Origin: Luteolibacter rhizosphaerae
GTDB lineage: Bacteria > Verrucomicrobiota > Verrucomicrobiia > Verrucomicrobiales > Akkermansiaceae
Direction of reading: 5' to 3'
Length of the DNA stretch: 64,000 nt
NCBI RefSeq assembly: GCF_025950095.1
Contig: NZ_JAPDDR010000009.1
Location: 62,001-126,000, forward strand
The notes below the pieces were generated by a model. The model saw nothing but the letters and a program-made list of their open reading frames with translations, ran no database searches and had not been told where the DNA came from. This document shows positions 33,201 through 40,726 of the stretch, in pieces; the first letter of the stretch is position 1, and every line of letters starts with the position of its first letter. The translations under genes were made by a program, and so were the position numbers.

Positions 33201-34561
33201 GCACGGCTGTGGCCTACCTGCCCTACTCCGGCGGATGGACCGGAGCTTCGATCTCCGCGAATGGCGATATCCTGAGCGGCAACCTGCCCTCCGGCACAAG
33301 CGTTGTGCGCAGCGGCGACGGGCTTTATGTGATCTCGGGCCTCTCGACCTCGGGCAACTTCATGGCCTTCGCCACCGGCAATGGCGGAACCGACGGGGAC
33401 AACGTGCTCTCCATCCGCAAGGGGCAGGGCCAATGGTTCGTGCAGACACGCGACAACTCCTCCGAGGAGCAGAACGGCGCCTTCAACTTCCTTTACATCC
33501 CCTCCTCCACCCCGGGAGTTCTGAGCGGCCGCATCCGCGCCAATGGCACGGTGACCGCGCTGAACGGACAATTGGCCACGGTGGGAGCGACGCTGGTGGA
33601 TACCTCCACCCACTGCGACCTCACCTTCGGCAATGGCACCCAATTCAATCCATCCAACTGCGCGCTGTTCCTGACGCCGGATGCAAGCGACTCCTCCGCC
33701 GCGCCGGACAATCTGGTAAGCTACTCGGCCAGCGGAAATGCCTTCCGGATCTTCAGCCAGGATCTGCCGCAGCTTGCGGGGAACTTCCAGAAGATCGACA
33801 TGCGCTTCGTGGCCATTCCTTACGCAGCTTCCGCGGCGGTGCCGACCGAAGTGAGCATCGAGGGCACGGACGCGATCGGAGGCGAGTATGGCGAAGATCG
33901 CAGCATGAGCTTCACGGTAAGCCGGACGGGATCCACCGATACCACGTTGACGGTTGCCTACTCGACCTCCGGCACGGCTCAGGCGGGACTCGACTTCACC
34001 GCGCCTCCGGGCTTCGTCCAGATCCCGGCCGGTCAGGGCTCGGCGGTCGTGACCATCCAGATTTTGGAAGACTCTGCGGCAGAGGGAGATGAGACCGTGA
34101 TCCTGACTTTGATCGATGGCGACTTCCATGAGCTGTCCGCGGCGGTGTCTGCCACGGGCACCATCAAGGATCGCCCGCTGCAGGCCTTCCTCCGTGCCGG
34201 CGGCATGAGCAACCCGGAAGCCGATGACGATGGCGACGGCAGCCCGAACATCTTGGAGTACTATTTCGGTAGCCCCCCGGAGCATGCGACGGTTCAGGCA
34301 GTCTCCGTCGGTGAGGGCAGCTTCACCGCGCGATTCCCCCGTTCGAAAAGCGCGACCGACGTGAATGCCAAGGTGCAGTGGTCGACCGATCTGGCCGGCT
34401 GGCACGATTCCGGAGCGAGCGATGGCAAGCGCACCGGGAGCATTGCCACCCGCACCGTTTCGCCCGAGATGGAAGATCCGGAAACCATCGAGGCTGTGCT
34501 CACATTCCCGGAGGGACCGGCTCCGGCAGCCGTTTACCTCCGCCTGACGGTGACGCCCTGA
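30263..34561 (+). CDS. Very large secreted multidomain metallophosphoesterase
   Basis: A 1432-residue exported protein. After a signal peptide (residues 1-22, ending IHA) comes a beta-rich domain of about 350 residues. The calcineurin-type phosphoesterase domain (about 425-690) has all five motif blocks: ALPDTQFYS, LHLGDITQRGD, GNHDQYP, ITHHM and HGGHIHGEG. Then follow a fibronectin-like segment, an Ig-like domain near 790-880 (VEITSPANGTVASAPASIVL), a second beta-rich domain of about 300 residues resembling the N-terminal one, a Calx-beta domain near 1190-1300, and a tail with a calcium-binding stretch (DDDGDGSPNILEYYFG) and a final beta region ending YLRLTVTP. Codon use is uniform. Substrate might be a phosphodiester or phosphomonoester in extracellular matrix or polymers; this is inference. 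Confidence 0.88.
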   Translation: MTFTFPARLLLLSAALSTTIHAAEFGTLRVTQLANNNNPLSHATPGISIAKGTGSTSGGNFESGANRGDYDMSFGSSNDVTGGVLLSSLAQRVRNDSATGGPATGDFFATSSSAINGTGDKYWLAIHWAEVDDSVEVNYDTSYAHLPYDEFIGGVVTNSVNNGEMSTLTGSPGIALGTQFVDLATPGGQYSLDINGLVPNASQVGVLLVTGVRNEDNFALSRANADGSFNIFCHDSGTNGASYENDGVGFAYLPVSAVGSNHLAAVGRVNGNASTDVAGGNFTVTKGGTGQWYLQIPGHSEATGTLIVSPEGGGTNNIDNIIATSWDAANNRWIIESRDLNGTAPQVPTLQNMANAAEDAFSFAFFSLAATGTNTAPTASIVSPAEEAIKVPVNAELRVNAGDVDGGNLQVTFHGRRVAAVEPSDSFSVVALPDTQFYSENTGGNRAAIFSAQTDWIVAEREAENIGFVLHLGDITQRGDNPATAAEEWANASNAMYRLENPATTFLAEGVPYIMAVGNHDQYPIGDAEGTTEWFNRYFGVHPETGINHFHDKSYYGGTSEPTKADNNYTLFTAGGMDFIVISFEYDTTPDTVDLDWADALLKAHPQRRGIVITHHMVNTGNPANFSTQGSAIYEALKDNPNLILMHGGHIHGEGRRTDTFQGRTVHSLLADYQGRSNGGDGWLRIMKFRPSLNRVDVQTYSPTLDQYETDGDSQFSIDIDLKNGMGPFSQIGQISTTPGQASLVWSGLEPGTRYEWYATVSDGIASVSTPVQSFITDGVDFEPRVEITSPANGTVASAPASIVLEADASDIDGSISRVEFYRGTTLIGQDDTAPYSVNWNGVSTGNYTIIAKAIDNEGNTGVAAPVSVLVTTEPAAPTAATASSAVIIPAWQVEAGTPAPRNFTAPGSNAGDIELKINGTAANYAAGVTLATPAGAGEARDNISLPYASASGKAWVSVLDNTNDNAADANPATAEENERTAVAYLPYSGGWTGASISANGDILSGNLPSGTSVVRSGDGLYVISGLSTSGNFMAFATGNGGTDGDNVLSIRKGQGQWFVQTRDNSSEEQNGAFNFLYIPSSTPGVLSGRIRANGTVTALNGQLATVGATLVDTSTHCDLTFGNGTQFNPSNCALFLTPDASDSSAAPDNLVSYSASGNAFRIFSQDLPQLAGNFQKIDMRFVAIPYAASAAVPTEVSIEGTDAIGGEYGEDRSMSFTVSRTGSTDTTLTVAYSTSGTAQAGLDFTAPPGFVQIPAGQGSAVVTIQILEDSAAEGDETVILTLIDGDFHELSAAVSATGTIKDRPLQAFLRAGGMSNPEADDDGDGSPNILEYYFGSPPEHATVQAVSVGEGSFTARFPRSKSATDVNAKVQWSTDLAGWHDSGASDGKRTGSIATRTVSPEMEDPETIEAVLTFPEGPAPAAVYLRLTVTP

Positions 34562-34568
34562 TCGGACC

Positions 34569-34586
34569 GTCGCATCTTCATGCGAC
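34569..34586 (+). terminator. Hairpin after the metallophosphoesterase gene
   Basis: GTCGCAT-cttc-ATGCGAC is a perfect 7-bp stem with a tetraloop, starting 8 bases after the stop codon and followed by tcttgc. It is likely a terminator, separating this gene from the sensor kinase. Confidence 0.5.
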
Positions 34587-34664
34587 TCTTGCAGGTTCCT
34601 CGCGGGCTGTCAGGCTTACGAGACAGGCGGGGCTTTCCGGCGTAAGCTCCCGTCTGGAAAGGCG

Positions 34665-36773
34665 ATGCTGTTCCGGAAACCCATCCTCGGCCTGCTCCTG
34701 GCCGGCGGCCTTCAGGCTGCCCCGCTGCTGCCGCTCCGTGTCGTGGAATCGACGCAGATGAACTTCGGCCACCCTCTGTCCGAGCTTCTGGATGGCGATG
34801 TGAACGCGGGCAATGGCCTGGACATGGACCGGGCACAATTTCAGGAGCAGGTGATCGTCTTCGCCACGGAGAAGCCGCTCTTCGCGCAGGTATTCCAGTT
34901 CACTACCTGGCACATCTCCAAGGAGAAGGGGGCCTACCCGGCCCAACTGGAGCTTGCGGTCACTTCGGACGACAAGCCGAGCCGCCAAGGCAACTGGAAG
35001 CCGCTCAAGCCGAGCCAAGTGCTCACCGATTCCTTTCCGCGGAATCCGGGGCTGATCCGCTCGGAGGGCGACTGGATCTACATGTCGGAGGGGCTCGACC
35101 AAACGGTGCTGACCGTGCGCGCCCCTGCGGCGCTCACCGGGGTGACTGGTTTCCGCCTCCGTTTCCTACAGGTCGAGGCGAGCCACATCAGCGGCCAGCG
35201 CGTGATCGGCCGCAGCCGGAACGGGAACTGCGTGATCAACGAGTTCCAGATCCAGGCGGATCCGCTGCGCTCGTCGAATGTCGCACTGGGCCGACCGGTA
35301 AGGGCATCGGGCGCCGTCTACGACGGACTGTATCCGCATTTCCTCACGGACGGGTTCGCGGCGTCCTTCTCCCACCCGGCGGACTGGCAACCGGCGCGGG
35401 ATTTCCACTTCGAGGTGGATCTAGGCAGCACCCGTTCGCTCGACTACATCGTGCTGCGCAGCCGGCTCGACGGCACGGCACCGGAGCGACTCGGCGACTA
35501 TGAGCTGCAGGTGCTGGCCGATGATGGCAGCGGCCAACCCGGAGAGATTCGATGGCGTGCCCGCATGCGGCAGGATGGCTCGCATGTTCCGCCGGGAGGC
35601 CGGGATATCATTCAGGCGGAGGATGGCACCGGTGAAAGTTTCTCCGGACGCTTCGTCCGCATCGTGAACCCCATCGATGCGATCTGCCGCCCGCAGGTGG
35701 GAGAACTGGAGGTCTATCCGCAGCTTCACCCGCGCATTGCCGGGATCAGTGCGGACAGCCAGGAGATCGGGCAGTCGGAGAGCTTGCCGCCGGGCACGAA
35801 ACGACTCGACTTCAACTTTGCGGCGGGGAAAGACGATGTCGCCCCGGAACTGCTGGTCTTCCGCTGGCGTCAGGCTGCGACGAACTCGGCATGGCTCGAG
35901 TGCGGAGCCGGAGAGCTTGCCACAATCTCCTGCGAGAATCCCGGCGTTTACCCGATCGAATTCCAAGCGCGCCACACCGACGGACGCTGGAGCCGGCAGA
36001 TCCAATCGCATGTCTTCACCATCCCTACCCCGTGGTGGCGGAGCCCGATCCGGATGGGTGCGCTCGCGCTGGGAGGATTCCTACTGGCGGCGGGCCTGGC
36101 GTGGTGGGCCTCGGTGCGGCGGCTCCGCCACAAGCTGCAGCTCGCCCAGGCGGCGCGTGCCATTGAGCAGGACCGGCTCCGCATCGCACGGGACATGCAC
36201 GATGACATCGGTGCCCGTCTCACCCACATGGCCTTGCTCGCGGACCGGCTGAAGCGCTCGCCCGGGCACGATCCCTCGCTTCTCACGAAACTCGCCGGGG
36301 AGGCGCGCGGCACCGTCGGCGCGCTCGACCAGATCGTGTGGGCGGTGAACCCACGCCACGACACCCTCGGCAGCCTCTCGGATTACCTCTGCAATCATGC
36401 GACCGGCTATCTCGCAGATGCCGGTCTCTCCTGCCATTTTGAATCGCCGCCCTCGAACCGTGAATCCATCCTGCCCTTTGCCATCCGCCATCCGCTGCTG
36501 ATGGCGGTGAAGGAAGCGCTCCAGAACGTGGTGAAACATGCCGGTGCCAGCCGCGTAACCATCAGCCTGCACTCGAAGGGCGACGCCATCGAGCTGGACC
36601 TGAGCGACGACGGCAAAGGGATCAAGCCCGATGTTAGCGTGCCCGACGATGGCGACGGCCTCTCAAACATGCGTGGGCGCTTGGCCGAAATCGGCGGGAC
36701 CTGCGTGATCGCCCCCTCACCTGCGGGAGGAACCCGCGTCACCCTTTCGGTCCCATGGACCGCCGGAGCATGA
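34665..36773 (+). CDS. Sensor histidine kinase with discoidin-like and Y_Y_Y-type sensor domains
   Basis: A 702-residue membrane kinase. A signal sequence (residues 1-19) precedes two discoidin (F5/8 type C)-like regions, about 20-200 and 205-355; the second reads SNVALGRPVRASG ... DLGSTRSLDYIVLRSRLDG. Residues about 360-455 end in QARHTDGRWS and FTIPTPWWRSP, the typical exit of a Y_Y_Y domain. One membrane helix spans about 463-484. The cytoplasmic part is a HisKA_3 kinase with the phospho-acceptor H512 in ARDMHDDIGARL, then an HATPase with N box EALQNVVKHAGA and G boxes DDGKGI and GLSNMRGR. An SD-like GGAAAGG lies before the ATG. It overlaps the response regulator gene (ATGA), so the two are a pair. 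The ligand is probably a glycan, by inference. Confidence 0.9.
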   Translation: MLFRKPILGLLLAGGLQAAPLLPLRVVESTQMNFGHPLSELLDGDVNAGNGLDMDRAQFQEQVIVFATEKPLFAQVFQFTTWHISKEKGAYPAQLELAVTSDDKPSRQGNWKPLKPSQVLTDSFPRNPGLIRSEGDWIYMSEGLDQTVLTVRAPAALTGVTGFRLRFLQVEASHISGQRVIGRSRNGNCVINEFQIQADPLRSSNVALGRPVRASGAVYDGLYPHFLTDGFAASFSHPADWQPARDFHFEVDLGSTRSLDYIVLRSRLDGTAPERLGDYELQVLADDGSGQPGEIRWRARMRQDGSHVPPGGRDIIQAEDGTGESFSGRFVRIVNPIDAICRPQVGELEVYPQLHPRIAGISADSQEIGQSESLPPGTKRLDFNFAAGKDDVAPELLVFRWRQAATNSAWLECGAGELATISCENPGVYPIEFQARHTDGRWSRQIQSHVFTIPTPWWRSPIRMGALALGGFLLAAGLAWWASVRRLRHKLQLAQAARAIEQDRLRIARDMHDDIGARLTHMALLADRLKRSPGHDPSLLTKLAGEARGTVGALDQIVWAVNPRHDTLGSLSDYLCNHATGYLADAGLSCHFESPPSNRESILPFAIRHPLLMAVKEALQNVVKHAGASRVTISLHSKGDAIELDLSDDGKGIKPDVSVPDDGDGLSNMRGRLAEIGGTCVIAPSPAGGTRVTLSVPWTAGA

Positions 36774-37405
36774 AACCTTGTACGATCAGCCTAGTAGAAG
36801 ACAACCTGCCGCTTGCCGAGGAACTGCAAGCATTGTTCGACAGCCAGCCGGACATGCAGGTGCTTGCCGCCTATCCCTCCGCGGAGGAGGCGCTCAACGC
36901 CCTTCCCGCGAAGCTTCCGGACATCCTCGTCGTGGACATCCGGCTCCCCGGAATGGATGGGGTGGAGCTGATTTCCACCTTGAAGCCGCGCTTCAAGGAC
37001 CTGCCGATCCTCGTGCTCACAATGTACGAGGAGAGCGACCTGATCTTCGACGCGCTCAAGGCCGGAGCCTCCGGCTACCTCTTGAAGCGGGCGGCGGGCG
37101 AAGAACTCTGCGAAGCCGTGCGGCAGATCCGCAGCGGCGGCTCGCCGATGTCGCCCAGCATCGCCCGGAAGGTCGTGGACTCCTTCCGGGCTCCCAGCCC
37201 ACCGGAACCGGAGGGTGCAAGACTCTCGCCCCGCGAACAGGAGATCCTCGGTCTGTTAGCCAATGGTGCGCTCTACAAGGAGATCGCCGGAACCCTCGGT
37301 ATCAGTTTGGACACGGTGCGCACCCACCTGCGCCGGATCTATGAGAAGCTGCACGTACACACCCGCACGGAAGCGGTGGTGAAGTACTTGGGACATCGTA
37401 GGTGA
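36770..37405 (+). CDS. LuxR/NarL-family response regulator
   Basis: A 211-residue regulator: receiver domain (residues 1-120) with acidic pocket VEDN, phospho-acceptor D56 in VVDIRLPGMDG, Thr in VLTMYEE and Lys in LLKRAAG; then a C-terminal LuxR-type helix-turn-helix (LSPREQEILGLLANGALYKE, then TVRTHLRRIYEKLHVHTR). It is the partner of the HisKA_3 kinase encoded upstream, with which it overlaps by ATGA; an in-frame ATG at 36755 is less likely. Probable targets include nearby genes such as the LamG/beta-strand protein and alpha-L-fucosidase, by position only. Confidence 0.94.
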   Translation: MKPCTISLVEDNLPLAEELQALFDSQPDMQVLAAYPSAEEALNALPAKLPDILVVDIRLPGMDGVELISTLKPRFKDLPILVLTMYEESDLIFDALKAGASGYLLKRAAGEELCEAVRQIRSGGSPMSPSIARKVVDSFRAPSPPEPEGARLSPREQEILGLLANGALYKEIAGTLGISLDTVRTHLRRIYEKLHVHTRTEAVVKYLGHRR

Positions 37406-37427
37406 CAGGGACACACATCCTGTCACC
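37401..37427 (+). terminator. Hairpin at the end of the two-component operon
   Basis: GGTGACAGG and CCTGTCACC form a perfect 9-bp stem around a 9-base loop, overlapping the response regulator stop codon. There is no T-run, so it may act as a terminator or a 3'-end stabiliser. Confidence 0.5.
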
Positions 37428-37709
37428 CAAGCATGCGACTGACGGAAGTCGCCAACATGGTCTTGGATGTAAGCGTTCCTGAAACCCGGGAGCGCTTGAT
37501 CCACCCAAGATCATGAATCCAAGCCCAGACTCCTCTCCCCTTCTCTCTCCGGCGCGCTGTTCCGCACGCCCGGCCGCCGCGATTTCGCGCCGCGGTCGCT
37601 TGTACTGATTTCCAGGAGGTCACGGTGGCGTCCCGGCACAACCCGGGGCGCTGCCGATTTCCGGGCCATGACTCTCCCCCGGCCTCCGTCCCGCCGATTC
37701 CCGAAACCC
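37428..37709. other. Non-coding leader upstream of the LamG/beta-strand-repeat gene
   Basis: About 280 bases with no convincing gene. The right half is pyrimidine-rich with many CCCG/CCGCC runs. No clear promoter, riboswitch or tRNA was recognised. It should contain the promoter for the gene at 37710, and may hold a binding site for the adjacent response regulator. Confidence 0.35.
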
Positions 37710-40640
37710 ATGAAAACCCGCCCCATCGTATCCACCGCCATCTTCGCCTCGCTGCTGGCCACCGCAGCGAACGCCGCGATCTATCCCTACGCCGAGTATC
37801 ACCTCGGCGAAGCAGGAAGCCTCGGAGCCAGCAACAAGCCGCAGGACGCCACCGGCAACAACCGCCACTTCTCGGACGACATCAACGGCGGCTCCGCCGT
37901 CACCGGAAGCGCCTCCTTCCACCCGAACGCCACGGGATCGACCGCCTACCTCGATACCTCCGCGAGCGGCAACGAAGGCTGGTACTCCGGCAACATGTAT
38001 TCCTCCCTGCCGACGGACAACTTCGCCTTCGGGGTCTTCGCCCGTGCGTCCTCGAACGACGGCGACCATCAAGGCGACATCTTCACGCTCGGCAACACGG
38101 GCGGCTCGCACAAGCTCTCGCTCGAAGGCAACGGCTGGTCCTCCAGCGCGCACAACGTGAACTGGATCGCACCGCCGGGAGGCGTGCCCGGTTCCTTCCA
38201 GCCCGATACCTGGGTGCACCTGGCCCTGATTCGCAAGGGGGGCGTGACGACTTTCTACGTGAACGGCGTGGCCAACGGGACTTTCAGCGGGGCCGCCGTG
38301 CATGCCTCTCCCCACATGTCCGTGGCACCGGGTGGCGGCTCCTACTTCGACGGGCATCTGGATGAAGCCCGTGTGGTCAGCTTCACCTCCGACGAAGCGG
38401 TCGAGGACATCCTCACCGCTTTGCAGAGTGGCATCGTGCCATCCTCCTTCGTGGAAACCGGGGTGGGAGCCACGTTCCAATCCGCGGGTCTCTCAACCGA
38501 CGAGGAGTCCATCTTCCGTCTCGGTGGCGCGGTGCAGGACTCCGCGGTCCTTACCCAAACGGACGGTCTCTCGGTGGCAGCCGGAACCGCACCGAAGCAC
38601 ATCATCAACATTTCCCAGGAAGGCGAGATCCCGGTCGGCAGCTATCCTTTGATCTACTATACCGGCAGTATCGGTGGGCTCGGCTTCACCGGCTTGCAGC
38701 TCGCACCGCTTCCGGGGCGCATCACCGGCACCTTGGTGAACAATACCGTGGATTCCACCATCGATCTGGTAGTGACCGCCTCCGAGCCGGGCGACATCAC
38801 CTGGACCGGCACCGGCAGCAGCACTTGGAACATCCAAGGCAACTCGAATTGGAAGTTCACCGGCGGCAGCACCGCGACGCAATTCTTCCCGGGCGACGCC
38901 GTGCGCTTCGATGAGACGGCCACGAATAAGAACGTAAGCGTGGGCGTCGCAGTCACTCCTTCCACTGTCTATATCACCGGCGGGCAAAACTATAGCTTCA
39001 GTGGTGCCGGCATCGCCGGCTCCGCAGCGCTTGAAATTACCGGCGGAGGCACCGTCACCTTCACGAATGCCAACACCCACAGCGGCTCGATCTACGTGGA
39101 CGGCTCCAATATCGTGGTCGGTGACGGAGGAACGACCGGCTCGCTGGGCACCGGGAACACCACGCTCAACGGCAACCTGCTGGTGAACCGCAGCGGCAGC
39201 TTGACCATGCCCAACGCCATCACCGGAGATGCCAGCATTCAGAAAACCGGCGACGGCCGTCTGGTGCTCGGCGGATCCAGCAGCTTCAGCGGACCGGTGA
39301 CCTTGACCAGCGGGGTGATCGCTTCCGCCAACTCTTCCAGCCTTGGAAGCGATAGCGCCGGAACCACCGTCGCCGCGGGTGCCACGCTCGATGTCTTCAC
39401 CGCAGGCGTGGGGAACGAACCGGTCACGATCAACGGCAGCGGGATCAACGGCGAGGGCGCGATCATCAACACCGCTGCGGCGGGCCAGCTCGACGGGGTG
39501 AGGCAACTCATCCTGGCGAGCGATTCAAGTATCGGCGGCCCCAACCGTTGGGATGTCCGCGGCAGCGGTTCCTCCGTGACGGGCAACTTCAAGCTGACCA
39601 AGATCGGAAACAATCACATCAGCATGGTGCTGGGCACGGTGTCCGTGAAGGACATCGAGGTGAATGGAGGTCTCCTCTCCTTCGAAGCCGGTGCCACCGT
39701 GGATAACACCAATCCCGGTTCGATCACGGTGAACTCCGGCACACTCGGCTTCAGCAACTACTTCGCTCCGGTGACCTGCACCAAGCCGATCGTGATGAAC
39801 GGCGGACGCATCAGCACCACCGCCTCCGGTGTCGATGGTAGCGCGAGCATCGAGTCCACCGTGACCTTGAGCGCGCCATCCACCACCATCCATGCCGATG
39901 GCGGTGCTACGATCACCTTGAGCGGTTCTGCAAGCGGCACAGGCGCGCTGAACAAAGATGGCACCGGGACACTTCTACTGTCCGGCAACCATGCCTACCA
40001 GGGGAACACCACCGTGGCGGAAGGCACCCTGTCCCTCACGGCAACAGGTCTTGCGGATGCTTCCACGGTGAACCTGGGCAGCGCCGCGGTGCTCGACATG
40101 GGCTACGGCGGAACGGATACCGTCGCGGCGCTTTTCATCAATGGCGTCCAGCAAGCCGCCGGAGTCTATGCCGCCGCTCATGCCAGCGGACGTTTCAGCG
40201 GCATCGGCAGCCTGACCGTGACCAGCGGCCCCACTACCACGCCCTATCAAACTTGGGAGACTACAAACGGCATCTCCGGCGCGGGCTCAGCCGCGGACTC
40301 CGACAACGATGGCATTGCCAACGGCATCGAGTTCGTGCTCGGCGGCGATCCAAGCGGACCGGGCTCCAACTCGACATCGCTGCTGCCCACCGCCACCAAG
40401 GATGCCACCCACTTCGAATTCACATTCCGCCGCACCGACGAGTCGGCAGCATCGACACCCTTTGTCGAATATGGCTCGGACCTCAGTGGCTGGGCCATCG
40501 CCCAGAACGGCACGGCCGGGGTGACCATCAGCAACGACAACGATTTCCACGGTCAGGGGATCGATCGGGTCCGAGTGAGGATTCCCCTGCCCTCGGGTGA
40601 AACCTCCCTCTTCGCCCGACTGAGGGTCGATATTCCCTGA
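37710..40640 (+). CDS. Secreted LamG and autotransporter-associated beta-strand repeat protein
   Basis: A 976-residue exported protein. Signal peptide residues 1-22 (ends TAANA). Residues about 25-230 form a LamG/concanavalin-like jelly-roll (YAEYHLGEAGSLG, WVHLALIRKGGVTTFYVNG, FDGHLDEARV). From about 370 to 840 the sequence is Gly/Ser/Thr-rich parallel-beta-helix type with autotransporter-associated repeats, the clearest being GTLLLSGNHAYQGNTTV. A calcium-binding stretch (DSDNDGIANGIEFVLGGDP) begins the C-terminal tail that ends in LFARLRVDIP. There is no autotransporter beta-barrel, so export must use another route. Cell-surface adhesion or glycan binding is plausible. ATG 37710 is chosen because it starts the signal peptide. 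Confidence 0.88.
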   Translation: MKTRPIVSTAIFASLLATAANAAIYPYAEYHLGEAGSLGASNKPQDATGNNRHFSDDINGGSAVTGSASFHPNATGSTAYLDTSASGNEGWYSGNMYSSLPTDNFAFGVFARASSNDGDHQGDIFTLGNTGGSHKLSLEGNGWSSSAHNVNWIAPPGGVPGSFQPDTWVHLALIRKGGVTTFYVNGVANGTFSGAAVHASPHMSVAPGGGSYFDGHLDEARVVSFTSDEAVEDILTALQSGIVPSSFVETGVGATFQSAGLSTDEESIFRLGGAVQDSAVLTQTDGLSVAAGTAPKHIINISQEGEIPVGSYPLIYYTGSIGGLGFTGLQLAPLPGRITGTLVNNTVDSTIDLVVTASEPGDITWTGTGSSTWNIQGNSNWKFTGGSTATQFFPGDAVRFDETATNKNVSVGVAVTPSTVYITGGQNYSFSGAGIAGSAALEITGGGTVTFTNANTHSGSIYVDGSNIVVGDGGTTGSLGTGNTTLNGNLLVNRSGSLTMPNAITGDASIQKTGDGRLVLGGSSSFSGPVTLTSGVIASANSSSLGSDSAGTTVAAGATLDVFTAGVGNEPVTINGSGINGEGAIINTAAAGQLDGVRQLILASDSSIGGPNRWDVRGSGSSVTGNFKLTKIGNNHISMVLGTVSVKDIEVNGGLLSFEAGATVDNTNPGSITVNSGTLGFSNYFAPVTCTKPIVMNGGRISTTASGVDGSASIESTVTLSAPSTTIHADGGATITLSGSASGTGALNKDGTGTLLLSGNHAYQGNTTVAEGTLSLTATGLADASTVNLGSAAVLDMGYGGTDTVAALFINGVQQAAGVYAAAHASGRFSGIGSLTVTSGPTTTPYQTWETTNGISGAGSAADSDNDGIANGIEFVLGGDPSGPGSNSTSLLPTATKDATHFEFTFRRTDESAASTPFVEYGSDLSGWAIAQNGTAGVTISNDNDFHGQGIDRVRVRIPLPSGETSLFARLRVDIP

Positions 40641-40653
40641 TCATCCGTTGGAG

Positions 40654-40691
40654 TCCGGCATCGCTGCCTGGCGGCGGTGCCGGATTTTTTT
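40654..40691 (+). terminator. Intrinsic terminator after the LamG/beta-strand protein gene
   Basis: TCCGGCA (40654-40660) and TGCCGGA (40678-40684) form a perfect 7-bp stem, with further G-C pairs possible in the loop, followed by seven T residues (40685-40691). This is the best classical rho-independent terminator in the window. Confidence 0.8.
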
Positions 40692-40726
40692 GGTTTCGTT
40701 CCGCCTGCTTTCGCTAGCATTCCGCA

